Below are positions 14,471 through 22,544 of a stretch of 45,062 bases of DNA, one piece after another. The translations under genes and the position numbers were made by a program. The notes beneath the pieces were generated by a model that was not told where the DNA came from, did not search any database, and was given only the letters and a program-made list of their open reading frames with translations. The stretch is from Sphingomonas sp. AR_OL41 (GTDB lineage: Bacteria > Pseudomonadota > Alphaproteobacteria > Sphingomonadales > Sphingomonadaceae): contig NZ_JARYTI010000039.1 of NCBI RefSeq assembly GCF_029911635.1, positions 1 to 45,062 of the forward strand, read 5' to 3'. The stretch's first letter is position 1. Every line of letters begins with the position of its first letter.

Positions 14471-15894
14471 TTCCCCACCCAGTTCCCGTGAAAGCCCGGT
14501 GGCACGCGGTGCGGGATGCGGATGCTCGCCTGTGGCTCTCCGGCAAAGTTACGCGCGTCGAGGATGACGAGGTCGGTCGTTTCGTTCGGCAGGTCGACCA
14601 CCAGCCCAATCAGCCAGCCCTCATCCTCGCCCGCGCCGTCATGCGCCGGCACGAAAACGAACTCGCCCGGATGCCGGCCGGGGCCGAAATCATGCGTCTC
14701 GCGGGTGCCGCTCTCAAGGTCGTGCTTGTACAGCCGCGTGTCGGCAATGGCGAAACTGTCCGCCGGCAGCGCCATCGTATAGGCATAGCGATAGGGCAGG
14801 CCGAAGCGGCGCTCGTCGGGGCGCGGGAATTCCTGCTTGTCGGCATCGATCACGCGCCGCGCCACGCTTTTCGCCGCCGGGTCGATCGTCCAGCGCTCGA
14901 ACTGGCCCGACGCATCCGGGCCTTGCCGGCTCTCGGCGAACATCGTGGCATAGGCGACGACGTCCATCACCACCGTTCCGTCGGGCGCGTCAAAGGCGTT
15001 GGCGACGTGGAAGACATAAGCCGGGTCGACCTCGCACCAGATCACATCGTCATTGCCGCCGGCGCGCGGCAACAGGCCGACGCGCGCCTGGTGCTGCGGG
15101 TTCCAGCTGTAGGGGAAGCGGTGCCCGGCGATCATCGCCTTCATCGAAAAGGTCACCGGCAGGTCGAGGATCACGGCGTAACGCGCGGTAATCGCGCAAT
15201 CATGGATCGAGGGGCCATGCGACACCGCGATCGGCACCTCGCGCACGACATGCCCCTCGGGCGACAGCACGACATGGCGGATCTCGTTAGGGTTGGTCGC
15301 CTCATAGGCGATGGCATGATGCTCGCCGGTCAGCGGGTCGCGGTGCGGATGCGCGGTGAAGCTGCCGGCCAGCGTATCGTCGAACGGGTTGAAGGTCTGC
15401 TCGTCGAGCGTCTCGCTCAGCTCGACTGGATAACTCCCCGCCTCGACCAGCGCGAAGGTGCGACCGGCGATGCCCAGTACATTGGTGTTGACCGTATCGA
15501 ACCCGCCATGGCGCGGCCCCGGCGCCGGCGGCACATCCAGCGCGGCGGCCACCGATCGCGACTTGATCCAGCGATTGCGATACCACAGCGCCTCGCTATG
15601 CTTCAGCGCGACGCCGTGCACCATGCCGTCGCCGGTGAACCAGTGATAGCTCGCCGGGTCGGCGGCGATCGGGTTGGGCCCGATGCGCAGATAACGGCCG
15701 TCGAGTTCGGTCGGGATCGTGCCGGTGACGTCAAGACGTTCGATCGTCTTCTCCTCGGTCATCGGGCGGTGGATGCCGGTCAAAAACGGGTGCGGCGTCG
15801 TTGGTTCGGGCAGGCGCTTGCGATTGAAATCGGCCAGCGCGCTCACGCCCAGCCCAACCGTCTTGCGGATGATGGTTTCGACGCTGCTTGCCAC
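14467..15894 (-). CDS. Carotenoid cleavage oxygenase family protein (RPE65-like dioxygenase)
   Basis: Iron-dependent alkene-cleaving dioxygenase of 475 aa, cutting a carotenoid, apocarotenoid or stilbene double bond. The four iron-binding histidines are placed as in the family: TAHPHRD, PSIHDCAIT, YVFHVANAF and, close to the C-terminus, PPGFHGNW. Other family signatures are RYLRIGPNP and HWFTGDGMVHGV. It is divergent from a TetR regulator, with a short operator-like palindrome between them, so substrate-responsive control is likely. The exact substrate (carotenoid or lignostilbene type) cannot be told from motifs. Confidence 0.92.
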   Translation of the reverse strand: MASSVETIIRKTVGLGVSALADFNRKRLPEPTTPHPFLTGIHRPMTEEKTIERLDVTGTIPTELDGRYLRIGPNPIAADPASYHWFTGDGMVHGVALKHSEALWYRNRWIKSRSVAAALDVPPAPGPRHGGFDTVNTNVLGIAGRTFALVEAGSYPVELSETLDEQTFNPFDDTLAGSFTAHPHRDPLTGEHHAIAYEATNPNEIRHVVLSPEGHVVREVPIAVSHGPSIHDCAITARYAVILDLPVTFSMKAMIAGHRFPYSWNPQHQARVGLLPRAGGNDDVIWCEVDPAYVFHVANAFDAPDGTVVMDVVAYATMFAESRQGPDASGQFERWTIDPAAKSVARRVIDADKQEFPRPDERRFGLPYRYAYTMALPADSFAIADTRLYKHDLESGTRETHDFGPGRHPGEFVFVPAHDGAGEDEGWLIGLVVDLPNETTDLVILDARNFAGEPQASIRIPHRVPPGFHGNWVGN

Positions 15895-15913
15895 GACGAC
15901 TCTCCGATGCCAG

Positions 15914-15932
15914 ATGTTTACGGCATCAACAT
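15914..15932. promoter_or_regulatory. Palindromic operator candidate for the TetR regulator
   Basis: ATGTTTACGGCATCAACAT has 7 of 9 symmetric base pairs and lies between the divergent oxygenase (start 15894) and regulator (start about 15940). A second, 11-nt near-palindrome, TAACAGTGTCA, lies at 15944-15954 at the very start of the regulator gene. Both have the form expected for TetR dimers. Confidence 0.5.
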
Positions 15933-15939
15933 AGCATCA

Positions 15940-16530
15940 ATGGTAACAGTGTCAACATCTCCGAAGCGTTCCTATCATCATGGCGATCTGCACGCCGCCG
16001 CGATCGCCGCCGGGCTCGAGCTGCTCAAGAGTCGCACCGCCGACGATCTCGGCCTGCGCGAGGTCGCGCGCGCCGTCGGCGTCAGCGCGACCGCGCTGTA
16101 TCGCCATTTCCCCGACAAGGGCGCGCTGCTCGTCGCGCTGGCGCGTGAGGGCATCCGCCTGCTCGGCGTGGCGCAGCGCGCGGCGAGCGAGGCGGCGGGC
16201 GGCGGGGCGCCCGGCTTCAACGCGACCGGCTCGGTCTATGTCCGCTTCGCACTCGCCAATCCCGCGCTGTTCCGGCTGATCTTCGCCAATCCGATGCCCA
16301 TCGATCTGCAAGCGCCGGGGCCAGCTGATCCGGCCCCCGACGATGCAATGGCAATGCTCCAGGCCAACGCCGCCGCGCTCGCCCCGCCGGGCACCGATCC
16401 GCGCATCTTCGCGCTGCAATCCTGGTCGATCGCCCACGGCCTTGCGATGTTGATTCTCGACCGCCAGGTGACGCTCGACGACGCGACGATCGACGCGGTG
16501 ATCGACAGCCATATGGCCGGGGCACGGTGA
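15940..16530 (+). CDS. TetR/AcrR-family transcriptional regulator
   Basis: Probable repressor of 196 aa. The N-terminal helix-turn-helix domain is clear: RSYHHGDLHAAAIAAGLELL, LGLREVARAVGVSATALYRHFPDKGALL. The C-terminal half is the ligand-binding/dimer domain of the 'WHG' type (FALANPALFRLIFANP). An ATG at 15907 is also in frame, but its first codons would overlie the palindrome at 15914-15932, so 15940 is preferred; neither start has a clear Shine-Dalgarno. Its divergent partner is the carotenoid-oxygenase-family gene, its likely target. Confidence 0.88.
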   Translation: MVTVSTSPKRSYHHGDLHAAAIAAGLELLKSRTADDLGLREVARAVGVSATALYRHFPDKGALLVALAREGIRLLGVAQRAASEAAGGGAPGFNATGSVYVRFALANPALFRLIFANPMPIDLQAPGPADPAPDDAMAMLQANAAALAPPGTDPRIFALQSWSIAHGLAMLILDRQVTLDDATIDAVIDSHMAGAR

Positions 16531-16542
16531 AGCGACTTGTTA

Positions 16543-16594
16543 CCGCCTCGGCGAAGGCTGGCGCCCAACTGGGCTAGTCGTTGCAACGAGGCGG
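16543..16594. repeat. REP-like inverted repeat after the TetR gene
   Basis: CCGCCTCG (16543-16550) and CGAGGCGG (16587-16594) pair exactly. Between them lies GGCGAAGGCTGGCGCCCAAC (16550-16569), a diverged single copy of the arm found twice at 18954-19049. It starts 13 nt after the TetR stop and may also act as a transcript end. Confidence 0.55.
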
Positions 16595-17133
16595 GGTGGC
16601 CGGTGCCCACGATCGATACGCCCCGAGCACCCGACCCGCATCGCGCCGGCGGAATGCGAGACAGGAATAGGATCGTTCACGCGGAGGCGCGGAGAAGTTG
16701 CGCCGGTCGGCTTGCACGCGAGCCGAGGCGAATGACGGGGCGTCGACAAGGAACAATGTTGTATTACAGGTGCTTAACGGTGTCGCGACGTCCTCTTTCT
16801 CCCCTCCCTGAAAGGGAGGGGCTGGGGGTGGGTGCCGCCGAGGCACTCGGCGGCTTGCGACAGGATGTGCTGAGCGGTGCCCTCGGCGTTCGCCAGGACG
16901 TCGGAGTTCCAGAGGCCAACCGGGGCGCGTGCCGCCTCGCAGCTTTTCGCAGCGAAACCTGCTGGTCAGGCTCCCTGGCTGCGTTAGCGCGGCCCGCTCC
17001 CAATTAACCCAACCTCGCAAGCGGGATTTAAGGGCAACGCCCTAAGCAAGGTCGCTGCAACCTTGAAAACGTCACTCCGATCGCGCCGCGAAGGCAAAGG
17101 TTGGGCCTTATTCACGACGCCGGAGTAGCTCGT
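16595..17133. other. Gene-free intergenic stretch with a GC hairpin
   Basis: About 540 bp with no credible gene. CCCCTCCCT (16801-16809) and AGGGAGGGG (16813-16821) form a perfect 9-bp stem with a 3-nt loop, a hairpin type frequent in sphingomonad intergenic DNA. A minus-strand frame across 16574-17020 translates to the Pro-rich junk typical of such repeats. Codon texture is poor throughout. Confidence 0.5.
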
Positions 17134-17397
17134 TTGGATAGTTTCGAGGTGATATTCGGCCTTTCCGCGCTGCTATCCATAGTTATCGTAACCGCTTATT
17201 TGCGCGGCAATTTTATCGGGCTCCGGCGTGAGATCGGTACCCTGAAAAGCAATACCGATAATCTTCGTCACATCGTGCAGCAGCTGCAAATGTCGAATGC
17301 TCTCCTGCAAAGCGTTCTCCCGATTCCGCGGTGGCGCGAGCATGTGCCGGGGGAAACGGACAAGCGAGTTCATAGCGAGCCCGAGCATAGGCCATAG
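17134..17397 (+). CDS. Possible small membrane protein with coiled-coil tail
   Basis: About 87 residues, starting at TTG 17134 with GGAG 8 nt upstream (17122-17125). After DSFEV comes one membrane segment (IFGLSALLSIVIVTAYL), then a basic RGNFIGLRREI and a heptad-like stretch, GTLKSNTDNLRHIVQQLQMS. A helix anchored in the membrane followed by a coiled coil is a plausible protein design, and the composition differs from the random frames around it. The last 20 residues look less protein-like, so it could be a decayed or frameshifted gene. No family recognised. Confidence 0.4.
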   Translation: MDSFEVIFGLSALLSIVIVTAYLRGNFIGLRREIGTLKSNTDNLRHIVQQLQMSNALLQSVLPIPRWREHVPGETDKRVHSEPEHRP

Positions 17398-17599
17398 CCA
17401 ACGCGTGAAGTTGAGGAACTTCCCGCTAGGCAGCTCTTCGTAATCAACGGGTTGGTCGGCTGCCATGCAGATCGTGCGCAGCGCGCGGTTGCACCCCACG
17501 CCGCCAAGCGCCTAGGTTCGCGCATGACGATGGGGAGCACGGCGCAATCATGATCGAAGCAAGATTTTTCCCGCATGCCACCATGGCGGCACGCGCCGC

Positions 17600-18925
17600 A
17601 TGAAGGCGCTGTCGCTGTCCATCCCCACGGCGCTGCTATGCTGTGCATCCTCGGCCTATGCGGCCGCGCCCGCCACGCCCGCCGCCGCGGCGATCGAGGC
17701 GTCGATCCGCCACGACTGGCCGGCGCTCGATGCGCTCTACAAGGATCTGCACGCCAATCCCGAGCTCGGCTTCCAGGAACGCCGCACCGCCGCGCTGCTC
17801 GCCGCGAAGATGCGCGCGCTCGGCTTCACCGTCACCGAGGGTGTCGGCGGCACCGGCATCGTCGCGCTGTATCGCAACGGCACCGGCCCGGTGGTCATGG
17901 TCCGCACCGAACTCGACGCTCTGCCGATGCAGGAAAAGACCGGGCTTCCTTATGCCAGCCAGGTGCAGGCAACGGGCGCAGACGGCAGCAAGAGCTTCGT
18001 CGCGCATAGCTGCGGGCACGACAATCACATGGCCTGGTGGCTCGGCACCGCCGAGGCGCTGCTGGCGTTGAAGGATCGCTGGCACGGCACGCTGATGTTC
18101 ATCGGCCAGCCCTCGGAAGAAACCGTCCAGGGCGCCAAGGCGATGATCGCCGACGGCCTGTTCACGCGCTTCCCCAAACCGGATTACGCCTTTGCCGCGC
18201 ATATCGGCAGCGCGCCGGCCGGCACCGTCTCGGTCAAGGATGGCGTGGTCAGCTCCAACTCGGATGCCGCCGAGGTGATTTTCCATGGGCGCGGCGCGCA
18301 TGGCTCGATGCCCTCGGCGTCGATCGATCCGATCGTGATGGGCGCGCATTTCGTCAGTGACGTGCAGAGCGTTATCAGCCGGCAGAAGGAAGCCGGGACC
18401 TTCGGCGTGGTCACCGTCGGCAGCTTCCAGTCTGGCACCGTCGGCAACATCATCCCCGACACAGCGACGCTCAAGCTCTCGCTACGCTCCTTCGCGCCCG
18501 ATGTGCGAGCGCTGTTGCGCGACGGCGTCACGCGCACCGCCAATGCCGTGGCAGCGATGGCGGCGGCGCCCGCGCCCGAGATCAAGTGGCGCACCGGCAC
18601 GAGCGCGGTGGTCAATGATCACGCGCTGGTCGACAAGGTCGGCGCCGCCCTTCGCGCCGGCGATACCACCGACAGCATCGAGTTGGTCCCGGCGACGGTG
18701 CCCGGCTGGTCGGCCAGCGAGGATTTCTCCGCCTTTGTCGAAGCCGGCGTGCCGGGGGTCTATTTCTCGATCGGCGGCTATGATCCTGCCGTCATCAAGG
18801 CATATGAGGCAAAGGGCGAGCCGGTGCCCACCAACCACTCCCCCTATTTCGCGCCCGACCACGATAAAGCCATCCCGACCGGCATCAGGACGCTGACGCT
18901 CGCGGTGCTCGCCGTGGCGGGGTAG
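17600..18925 (+). CDS. Secreted M20-family amidohydrolase
   Basis: Zinc metallohydrolase of 441 aa related to IAA-amino-acid and N-acyl-amino-acid amidohydrolases. The signal peptide is MKALSLSIPTALLCCASSAYA. Family motifs in order: LHANPELGFQE; VRTELDALPMQEKTGLPYAS; HSCGHDNHMAWWLG (metal ligands Cys/His/Asp); IGQPSEET (Glu pair); AHIGSAPAGTVSV; the GRGAHGSMP dimerisation lid; and a C-terminal metal-binding His in PTNHSPYF. The secretion signal places it in the periplasm. The substrate is unknown. It stands alone: the upstream region is repeat-like and the downstream gene faces it across a large palindrome. Confidence 0.92.
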   Translation: MKALSLSIPTALLCCASSAYAAAPATPAAAAIEASIRHDWPALDALYKDLHANPELGFQERRTAALLAAKMRALGFTVTEGVGGTGIVALYRNGTGPVVMVRTELDALPMQEKTGLPYASQVQATGADGSKSFVAHSCGHDNHMAWWLGTAEALLALKDRWHGTLMFIGQPSEETVQGAKAMIADGLFTRFPKPDYAFAAHIGSAPAGTVSVKDGVVSSNSDAAEVIFHGRGAHGSMPSASIDPIVMGAHFVSDVQSVISRQKEAGTFGVVTVGSFQSGTVGNIIPDTATLKLSLRSFAPDVRALLRDGVTRTANAVAAMAAAPAPEIKWRTGTSAVVNDHALVDKVGAALRAGDTTDSIELVPATVPGWSASEDFSAFVEAGVPGVYFSIGGYDPAVIKAYEAKGEPVPTNHSPYFAPDHDKAIPTGIRTLTLAVLAVAG

Positions 18926-18953
18926 GGCGGGCTACCGACAACAGTTTTTCCTT

Positions 18954-19049
18954 CCCCGGCGAAGGCCGGGGCCCAGTTGGGATAGCGGATATAATGAGCG
19001 GCAACGCCCGTCGCGGCGTCCCCCAACTGGGCCCCGGCCTTCGCCGGGG
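18954..19049. repeat. Perfect 28-bp inverted repeat (REP-like palindrome)
   Basis: The arms at 18954-18981 and 19022-19049 are exact reverse complements over 28 bp, beginning CCCCGGCGAAGGCCGGGG, with a 40-nt spacer. It sits between two convergent genes (stops at 18925 and 19091), so it may end transcription from both sides. A diverged single arm is at 16550-16573. The family is known to me from other sphingomonad intergenic regions. Confidence 0.85.
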
Positions 19050-19090
19050 AGGTCGGTAAGGGGAGGCGGCTATCGCGTTAGCGGATCGCT

Positions 19091-20029
19091 CTAATACCCC
19101 GCGTCGAGATCCACCACATTGGTCAGCGGCGCCCCCGCCATGAACGCGGCGAGATTCTTCAGGAACAGCACCCCCGCGCGCTGGAACATCTTGGTCTGGC
19201 TGCGCCCTGACAGGTGCATGGTGATCAGCGCATTGGGCGCCGACCATAAGGGATGGTCGGCCGGTAACGGCTCGGGGTCGGTCGGGTCGAGAAAGGCGCC
19301 GGCGATACGCCGCGCCTTCAGCGTCTCGATCAGCGCGTCCTGGTCGATCATGTCGCCGCGCGCGATGTTGATCAGCCACGCGCTCGGCTTCATCGCGCCG
19401 AGCTCGGCCGCGCCGAACATTGCCTTGGTCTCGCCGGTCGAGGGCGCGGCGAGGATCACCCAGTCGAACTCGCCCAGTTTCCCGCGCCACTGGTCGGGCG
19501 TCAGCGTGCCGTCGCGCCCCGACCGCGTCACGCCAGTCACGTGCGTGCCGAAAGCGCGCAGCCGCTCGGCGATCAACGTGCCGATCGCGCCCATGCCGAT
19601 GACGATTGCGCTCGTCTCGAACAGTTCGACCTGCCCCGGCGCCGCCATCGTCCATTCGTGCCGGTCGGCGAGGCGGACGACCTCGTCGTAGCGCTTGGCC
19701 GCGACCAGCACGCCCATCACGGCATATTCGGCAACGGCGATGGCGTTGATGCCGACGCCGTTGGTGAGAATGGCACCACGCGACTTGATCAGGTCGAGCG
19801 GCATCGCGTCGAGCCCGGCATAGATCGTCGAGACCCATTTCAGCTTCGGCCCGGCCGCGCGGATCGCCGCCGCGGTCAGGTGGGTCGGCTGCATGTCGAC
19901 CCAGGCGATATCGGCGTCGGCGATCATCGCCTCGGCATCGCTGGGACTCGCAAACCACGCCACATCGAGCTCGGCGGGCAGATGCGGCTCGAGCAGCGGA
20001 CGGGCGAGCGCAGGGAGAACGGCTTTCAT
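19091..20029 (-). CDS. D-2-hydroxyacid dehydrogenase (NAD(P)-binding)
   Basis: Reduces 2-oxoacids to D-2-hydroxyacids, or the reverse; 312 aa. The Rossmann nucleotide motif is VIGMGAIGTLIAERLRAFG, slightly diverged from GxGxxG but still GMGAIG. The catalytic Arg is in NIARGDMID, followed by an acidic residue in LDPTDPEPLP. The usual active-site His near the C-terminus appears as LITMHLSGRSQ, where H takes the place of the family's 'H.SG' pattern. ATG 20029 (MKAVLPALARPLLEPHLP) is chosen. The frame extends 22 codons upstream with Arg-rich, unlikely residues. The substrate cannot be assigned. Confidence 0.88.
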   Translation of the reverse strand: MKAVLPALARPLLEPHLPAELDVAWFASPSDAEAMIADADIAWVDMQPTHLTAAAIRAAGPKLKWVSTIYAGLDAMPLDLIKSRGAILTNGVGINAIAVAEYAVMGVLVAAKRYDEVVRLADRHEWTMAAPGQVELFETSAIVIGMGAIGTLIAERLRAFGTHVTGVTRSGRDGTLTPDQWRGKLGEFDWVILAAPSTGETKAMFGAAELGAMKPSAWLINIARGDMIDQDALIETLKARRIAGAFLDPTDPEPLPADHPLWSAPNALITMHLSGRSQTKMFQRAGVLFLKNLAAFMAGAPLTNVVDLDAGY

Positions 20030-20066
20030 ACGATTCCTGTGACGCACAATGCGCCGCGCGTCACGC

Positions 20067-20513
20067 TCAGAACCACGCGCGCTTCTCCTCGACATAGCGC
20101 CGTTCGAATTCGTCCTCGGGCGTCGCGATGTAGATGATGAACTCGATCAGCGCGATCGCCCAGACGATGATCCCGGGCACGACCAGCAGCCACCCGATCG
20201 TCCCGCACAACAGCATGACGACGCCCGGCCCGATCTGGCCGAGATAGAATTTGTGCACCCCGAACCCGCCGAGAAAAAAGGCCAGCAGCGCCGCGACGAG
20301 CTTGTTCTTGTCACCCACAACCAGGCCACCGCCGCCCAGGCTGTAGACGTCGACCGCGCGATCACCGGCCACGGCGAAGTCGACCGCCTGGCCCTGCCGC
20401 GGCGGCACGCGCTGCCGCCAGTCACCCGCGCCGAACGCGTAGCGCTGCCCGTCATCGCCCGAGATCTGCCCCTCGCCGACCCGCGTATCGAATCCCAATA
20501 GTTTGCCGCGCAC
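20067..20513 (-). CDS. TM2-domain membrane protein
   Basis: 148 aa. The N-terminal half is soluble (MRGKLLGFDTRVGEGQISGDDG..., ending VDFAVAGDRAVDVY) and has the look of a small OB/cold-shock-like barrel. The C-terminal half is a TM2 domain: KNKLVAALLAFFLGGFGVHKFYLGQ, a turn with G-rich residues, then a second hydrophobic hairpin ending VWAIALIEFIIYIATPEDEF. The GFGVHKFYLG motif is diagnostic of TM2. The function of bacterial TM2 proteins is not established. It is on the same strand as, and 37 bp upstream of, the hydroxyacid dehydrogenase. Confidence 0.85.
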   Translation of the reverse strand: MRGKLLGFDTRVGEGQISGDDGQRYAFGAGDWRQRVPPRQGQAVDFAVAGDRAVDVYSLGGGGLVVGDKNKLVAALLAFFLGGFGVHKFYLGQIGPGVVMLLCGTIGWLLVVPGIIVWAIALIEFIIYIATPEDEFERRYVEEKRAWF

Positions 20514-20581
20514 GCCGTGCCCCCCATTCGCCCTGTTTGGTGCAGCTTAGCCTTGTCGTCAGGCAAGGGAAGGGACCAAAA

Positions 20582-20766
20582 ATCCTCCCCGGAACGGAGC
20601 ATCGGGTTGGATTGCCCCCGGCAATCCAAGATCGTGCCGGGGGCACGATCGACCCGATGCTGGGGACCGCGCTTGCGCGGTGGAGGGGCTTGGAGCGCGG
20701 TGCGCAGGCCTCGCGCTCCAAGCCAATCCACCACTTCGTGGTCCCCCTCCCCGTGCCGGGGAGGAT
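20582..20766. repeat. Compound multi-stem intergenic element (REP/BIME-like)
   Basis: Outer arms 20582-20590 and 20758-20766 pair over 9 bp. Inside are: arms 20599-20607/20652-20660 enclosing two hairpins (20609-20627 and 20630-20650), a 7-bp hairpin with TT loop (20666-20681), a perfect 12-bp hairpin (20688-20699 with 20712-20723), and CCAC-TTC-GTGG (20731-20741). The whole folds as a branched structure. The rest of the 20514-20960 gap holds no gene except the cysS terminator. Confidence 0.7.
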
Positions 20767-20896
20767 CTTGGTCGACCCCGCACACGCCGATTCAACTTTC
20801 CCGGCAAAGGGCGTTTGGGAAACTCATGACCCCCACAACGCCGGCCCGAAAATCCCACAGCGCCCGCCGCCGCAATTCCCTGCCGGCGTACGCAAA

Positions 20897-20936
20897 AAAC
20901 ACAAAAGTTCCCTGCCAAACCGCCCCCGGCAGGGAA
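20897..20936 (-). terminator. Rho-independent terminator of cysS
   Basis: On the transcribed strand TTCCCTGCC pairs with GGCAGGGAA (arms 20928-20936 and 20908-20916, 11-nt loop), followed by CTTTTGTGTTTTTTG. The stem starts 24 nt after the cysS stop codon. Confidence 0.8.
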
Positions 20937-20960
20937 TTCCCATCAATCCGCGTCGTCCGT

Positions 20961-22403
20961 TCAGACGGCCGGTTTCCAGTCCCAACCAAGCGAATCGCCG
21001 TCCATCACCTCGACCCCGGCGGCGACCAGCGCATCGCGCAGTGCGTCGGAGCGGCCGAAGTCCTTCGCCGCGCGCGCCGCGCGGCGTTCGGCGAGCTGCG
21101 CCTCGATCTCCTCGGCCGTGGCGGTTGCGGTGGCCGGCCGGACGCGCAGCGTCGCGCGGCTCAGCGTCGCGAGGCCGAGTCCGAGCACGTCGTCGAAATC
21201 GGTCAGCGCCTTGAGCCGCATCGCCGGCGACAGTTTCTTGTCGGCGAGCATCTCGTCGAGCACCGGCAGCGCCCTGGGTGTGTTGAGATCGTCCGACACC
21301 GCCTCGTCGAGCGCGGTCAGGTAACGCGTCGGGTCGCCGCTCTCCACGCCGTCGGCGCGCGCGCGCAGCGCGTCGACCGTCATCACCAGCCGCTTCAGCC
21401 GCGTGAACGCCGCACCCAGGCTCTCCCACGAAAATTCCAGCTCGCCGCGATACTGCGCCTGCAGGCACATCAGCCGGTAGGCGAGCGGGTGATAGCCGGC
21501 ATCGACCAACGTCTGCAGCCGCGTGAAGCTGCCGCTCGACTTGCTCATCTTGCCGTCGCGTTCGACCAGGAAGTTGTTGTGCATCCAGAAGGTCGCACCG
21601 GTGTCGGCGCAGCCGCAATGCGCCTGGTTCTGCGCGATCTCATTGGGGTGGTGGATCTCGCGATGGTCGATCCCGCCGGTGTGGATGTCGAACGATGCGC
21701 CGAGATATTTCTGGCTCATCACCGAGCATTCGAGATGCCAGCCCGGCGCGCCGCGACCCCAGGGCGAATCCCATTCCATCTGGCGGTTCTCGCCCGGTGC
21801 GGATTTGCGCCAGATCGCAAAGTCCTGCGGATGGCGCTTGCCCGCGACCGGGTCGATCCGGCCCTCGCGCTCGTCATCGCTCACCCGCGCCAGCCGGCCA
21901 TAATCGGGCACCGTCGCCACGTCGAAATACAGCCCGGATTCGAGCTCGTAGCAATGCTTGGGCGCAATCGCCTCCGCAAAGGCGATCATCTCGGCGATAT
22001 GGTCGGTGGCGAGCGGAAAGGCGCTCGGTTCGCGAATGTTGAGGTCCTTCAGATTCTGCTTGAAGGTCGCGGTGTAATGCGCCGCGATATCCCAGATGCT
22101 GGTCGACGCGGCGCGCGCCGCCGCCTCCATCTTGTCGTCGCCGGCGTCGGCGTCGGAGGTCAGGTGCCCGACATCGGTGATGTTGATGATGTGGGTGAGT
22201 TTATAGCCCTTCCACGTCAGCACGCGGCTCAGCGTATCGGTGAAGACATAGGCACGCAGATTGCCGATATGGGCATAGTTGTAGACCGTCGGCCCGCACG
22301 AATAGACCCGGACATTGGCGGGATCGAGCGGGACGAACGGCTCCAGCGCGCGCGTCAGGCTGTTATAGAGTGTGGGGGTGGCACCGGTCATGTCCGGTGC
22401 CAT
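20961..22403 (-). CDS. cysS: Cysteinyl-tRNA synthetase
   Basis: Charges tRNA-Cys with cysteine; class I synthetase of 480 aa. The zinc/active-site Cys occurs in RVYSCGPTVYNYAHIGN, which also carries the HIGH-type signature as HIGN. The KMSKS loop is present as DGKMSKSSGSF. GRGAPGWHLECSVMS and DIHTGGIDHREIHHPNEIAQ are family hallmarks with further zinc ligands. Length is normal and the frame intact. A second ATG 12 bp downstream (22391) is an equally possible start. It has its own terminator downstream. Confidence 0.97.
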   Translation of the reverse strand: MAPDMTGATPTLYNSLTRALEPFVPLDPANVRVYSCGPTVYNYAHIGNLRAYVFTDTLSRVLTWKGYKLTHIINITDVGHLTSDADAGDDKMEAAARAASTSIWDIAAHYTATFKQNLKDLNIREPSAFPLATDHIAEMIAFAEAIAPKHCYELESGLYFDVATVPDYGRLARVSDDEREGRIDPVAGKRHPQDFAIWRKSAPGENRQMEWDSPWGRGAPGWHLECSVMSQKYLGASFDIHTGGIDHREIHHPNEIAQNQAHCGCADTGATFWMHNNFLVERDGKMSKSSGSFTRLQTLVDAGYHPLAYRLMCLQAQYRGELEFSWESLGAAFTRLKRLVMTVDALRARADGVESGDPTRYLTALDEAVSDDLNTPRALPVLDEMLADKKLSPAMRLKALTDFDDVLGLGLATLSRATLRVRPATATATAEEIEAQLAERRAARAAKDFGRSDALRDALVAAGVEVMDGDSLGWDWKPAV

Positions 22404-22544
22404 AGCGGGCCGCGCTGTGGAAACAAACGCCCCGAACGCGACCCGCCCCTTTCCGCGCCCCCCGGCGCGGCAGGCTCGTCGGCGTCAGAGCGCCAGCTCG
22501 ATCACCAATGGCGCCGCGATATTTCGCCGGTGTTGCGCAATGTT

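Noticed and set aside
14311..15939. 739-residue + strand frame that includes the TetR gene
   Set aside because: Everything before about 15940 is antisense to the carotenoid oxygenase; only the last 196 codons are a real gene.
16574..17020. 148-residue - strand frame in the intergenic gap
   Set aside because: Translation of palindromic repeats (PPPAPPFQGGE-like), with no homology signal that I know.
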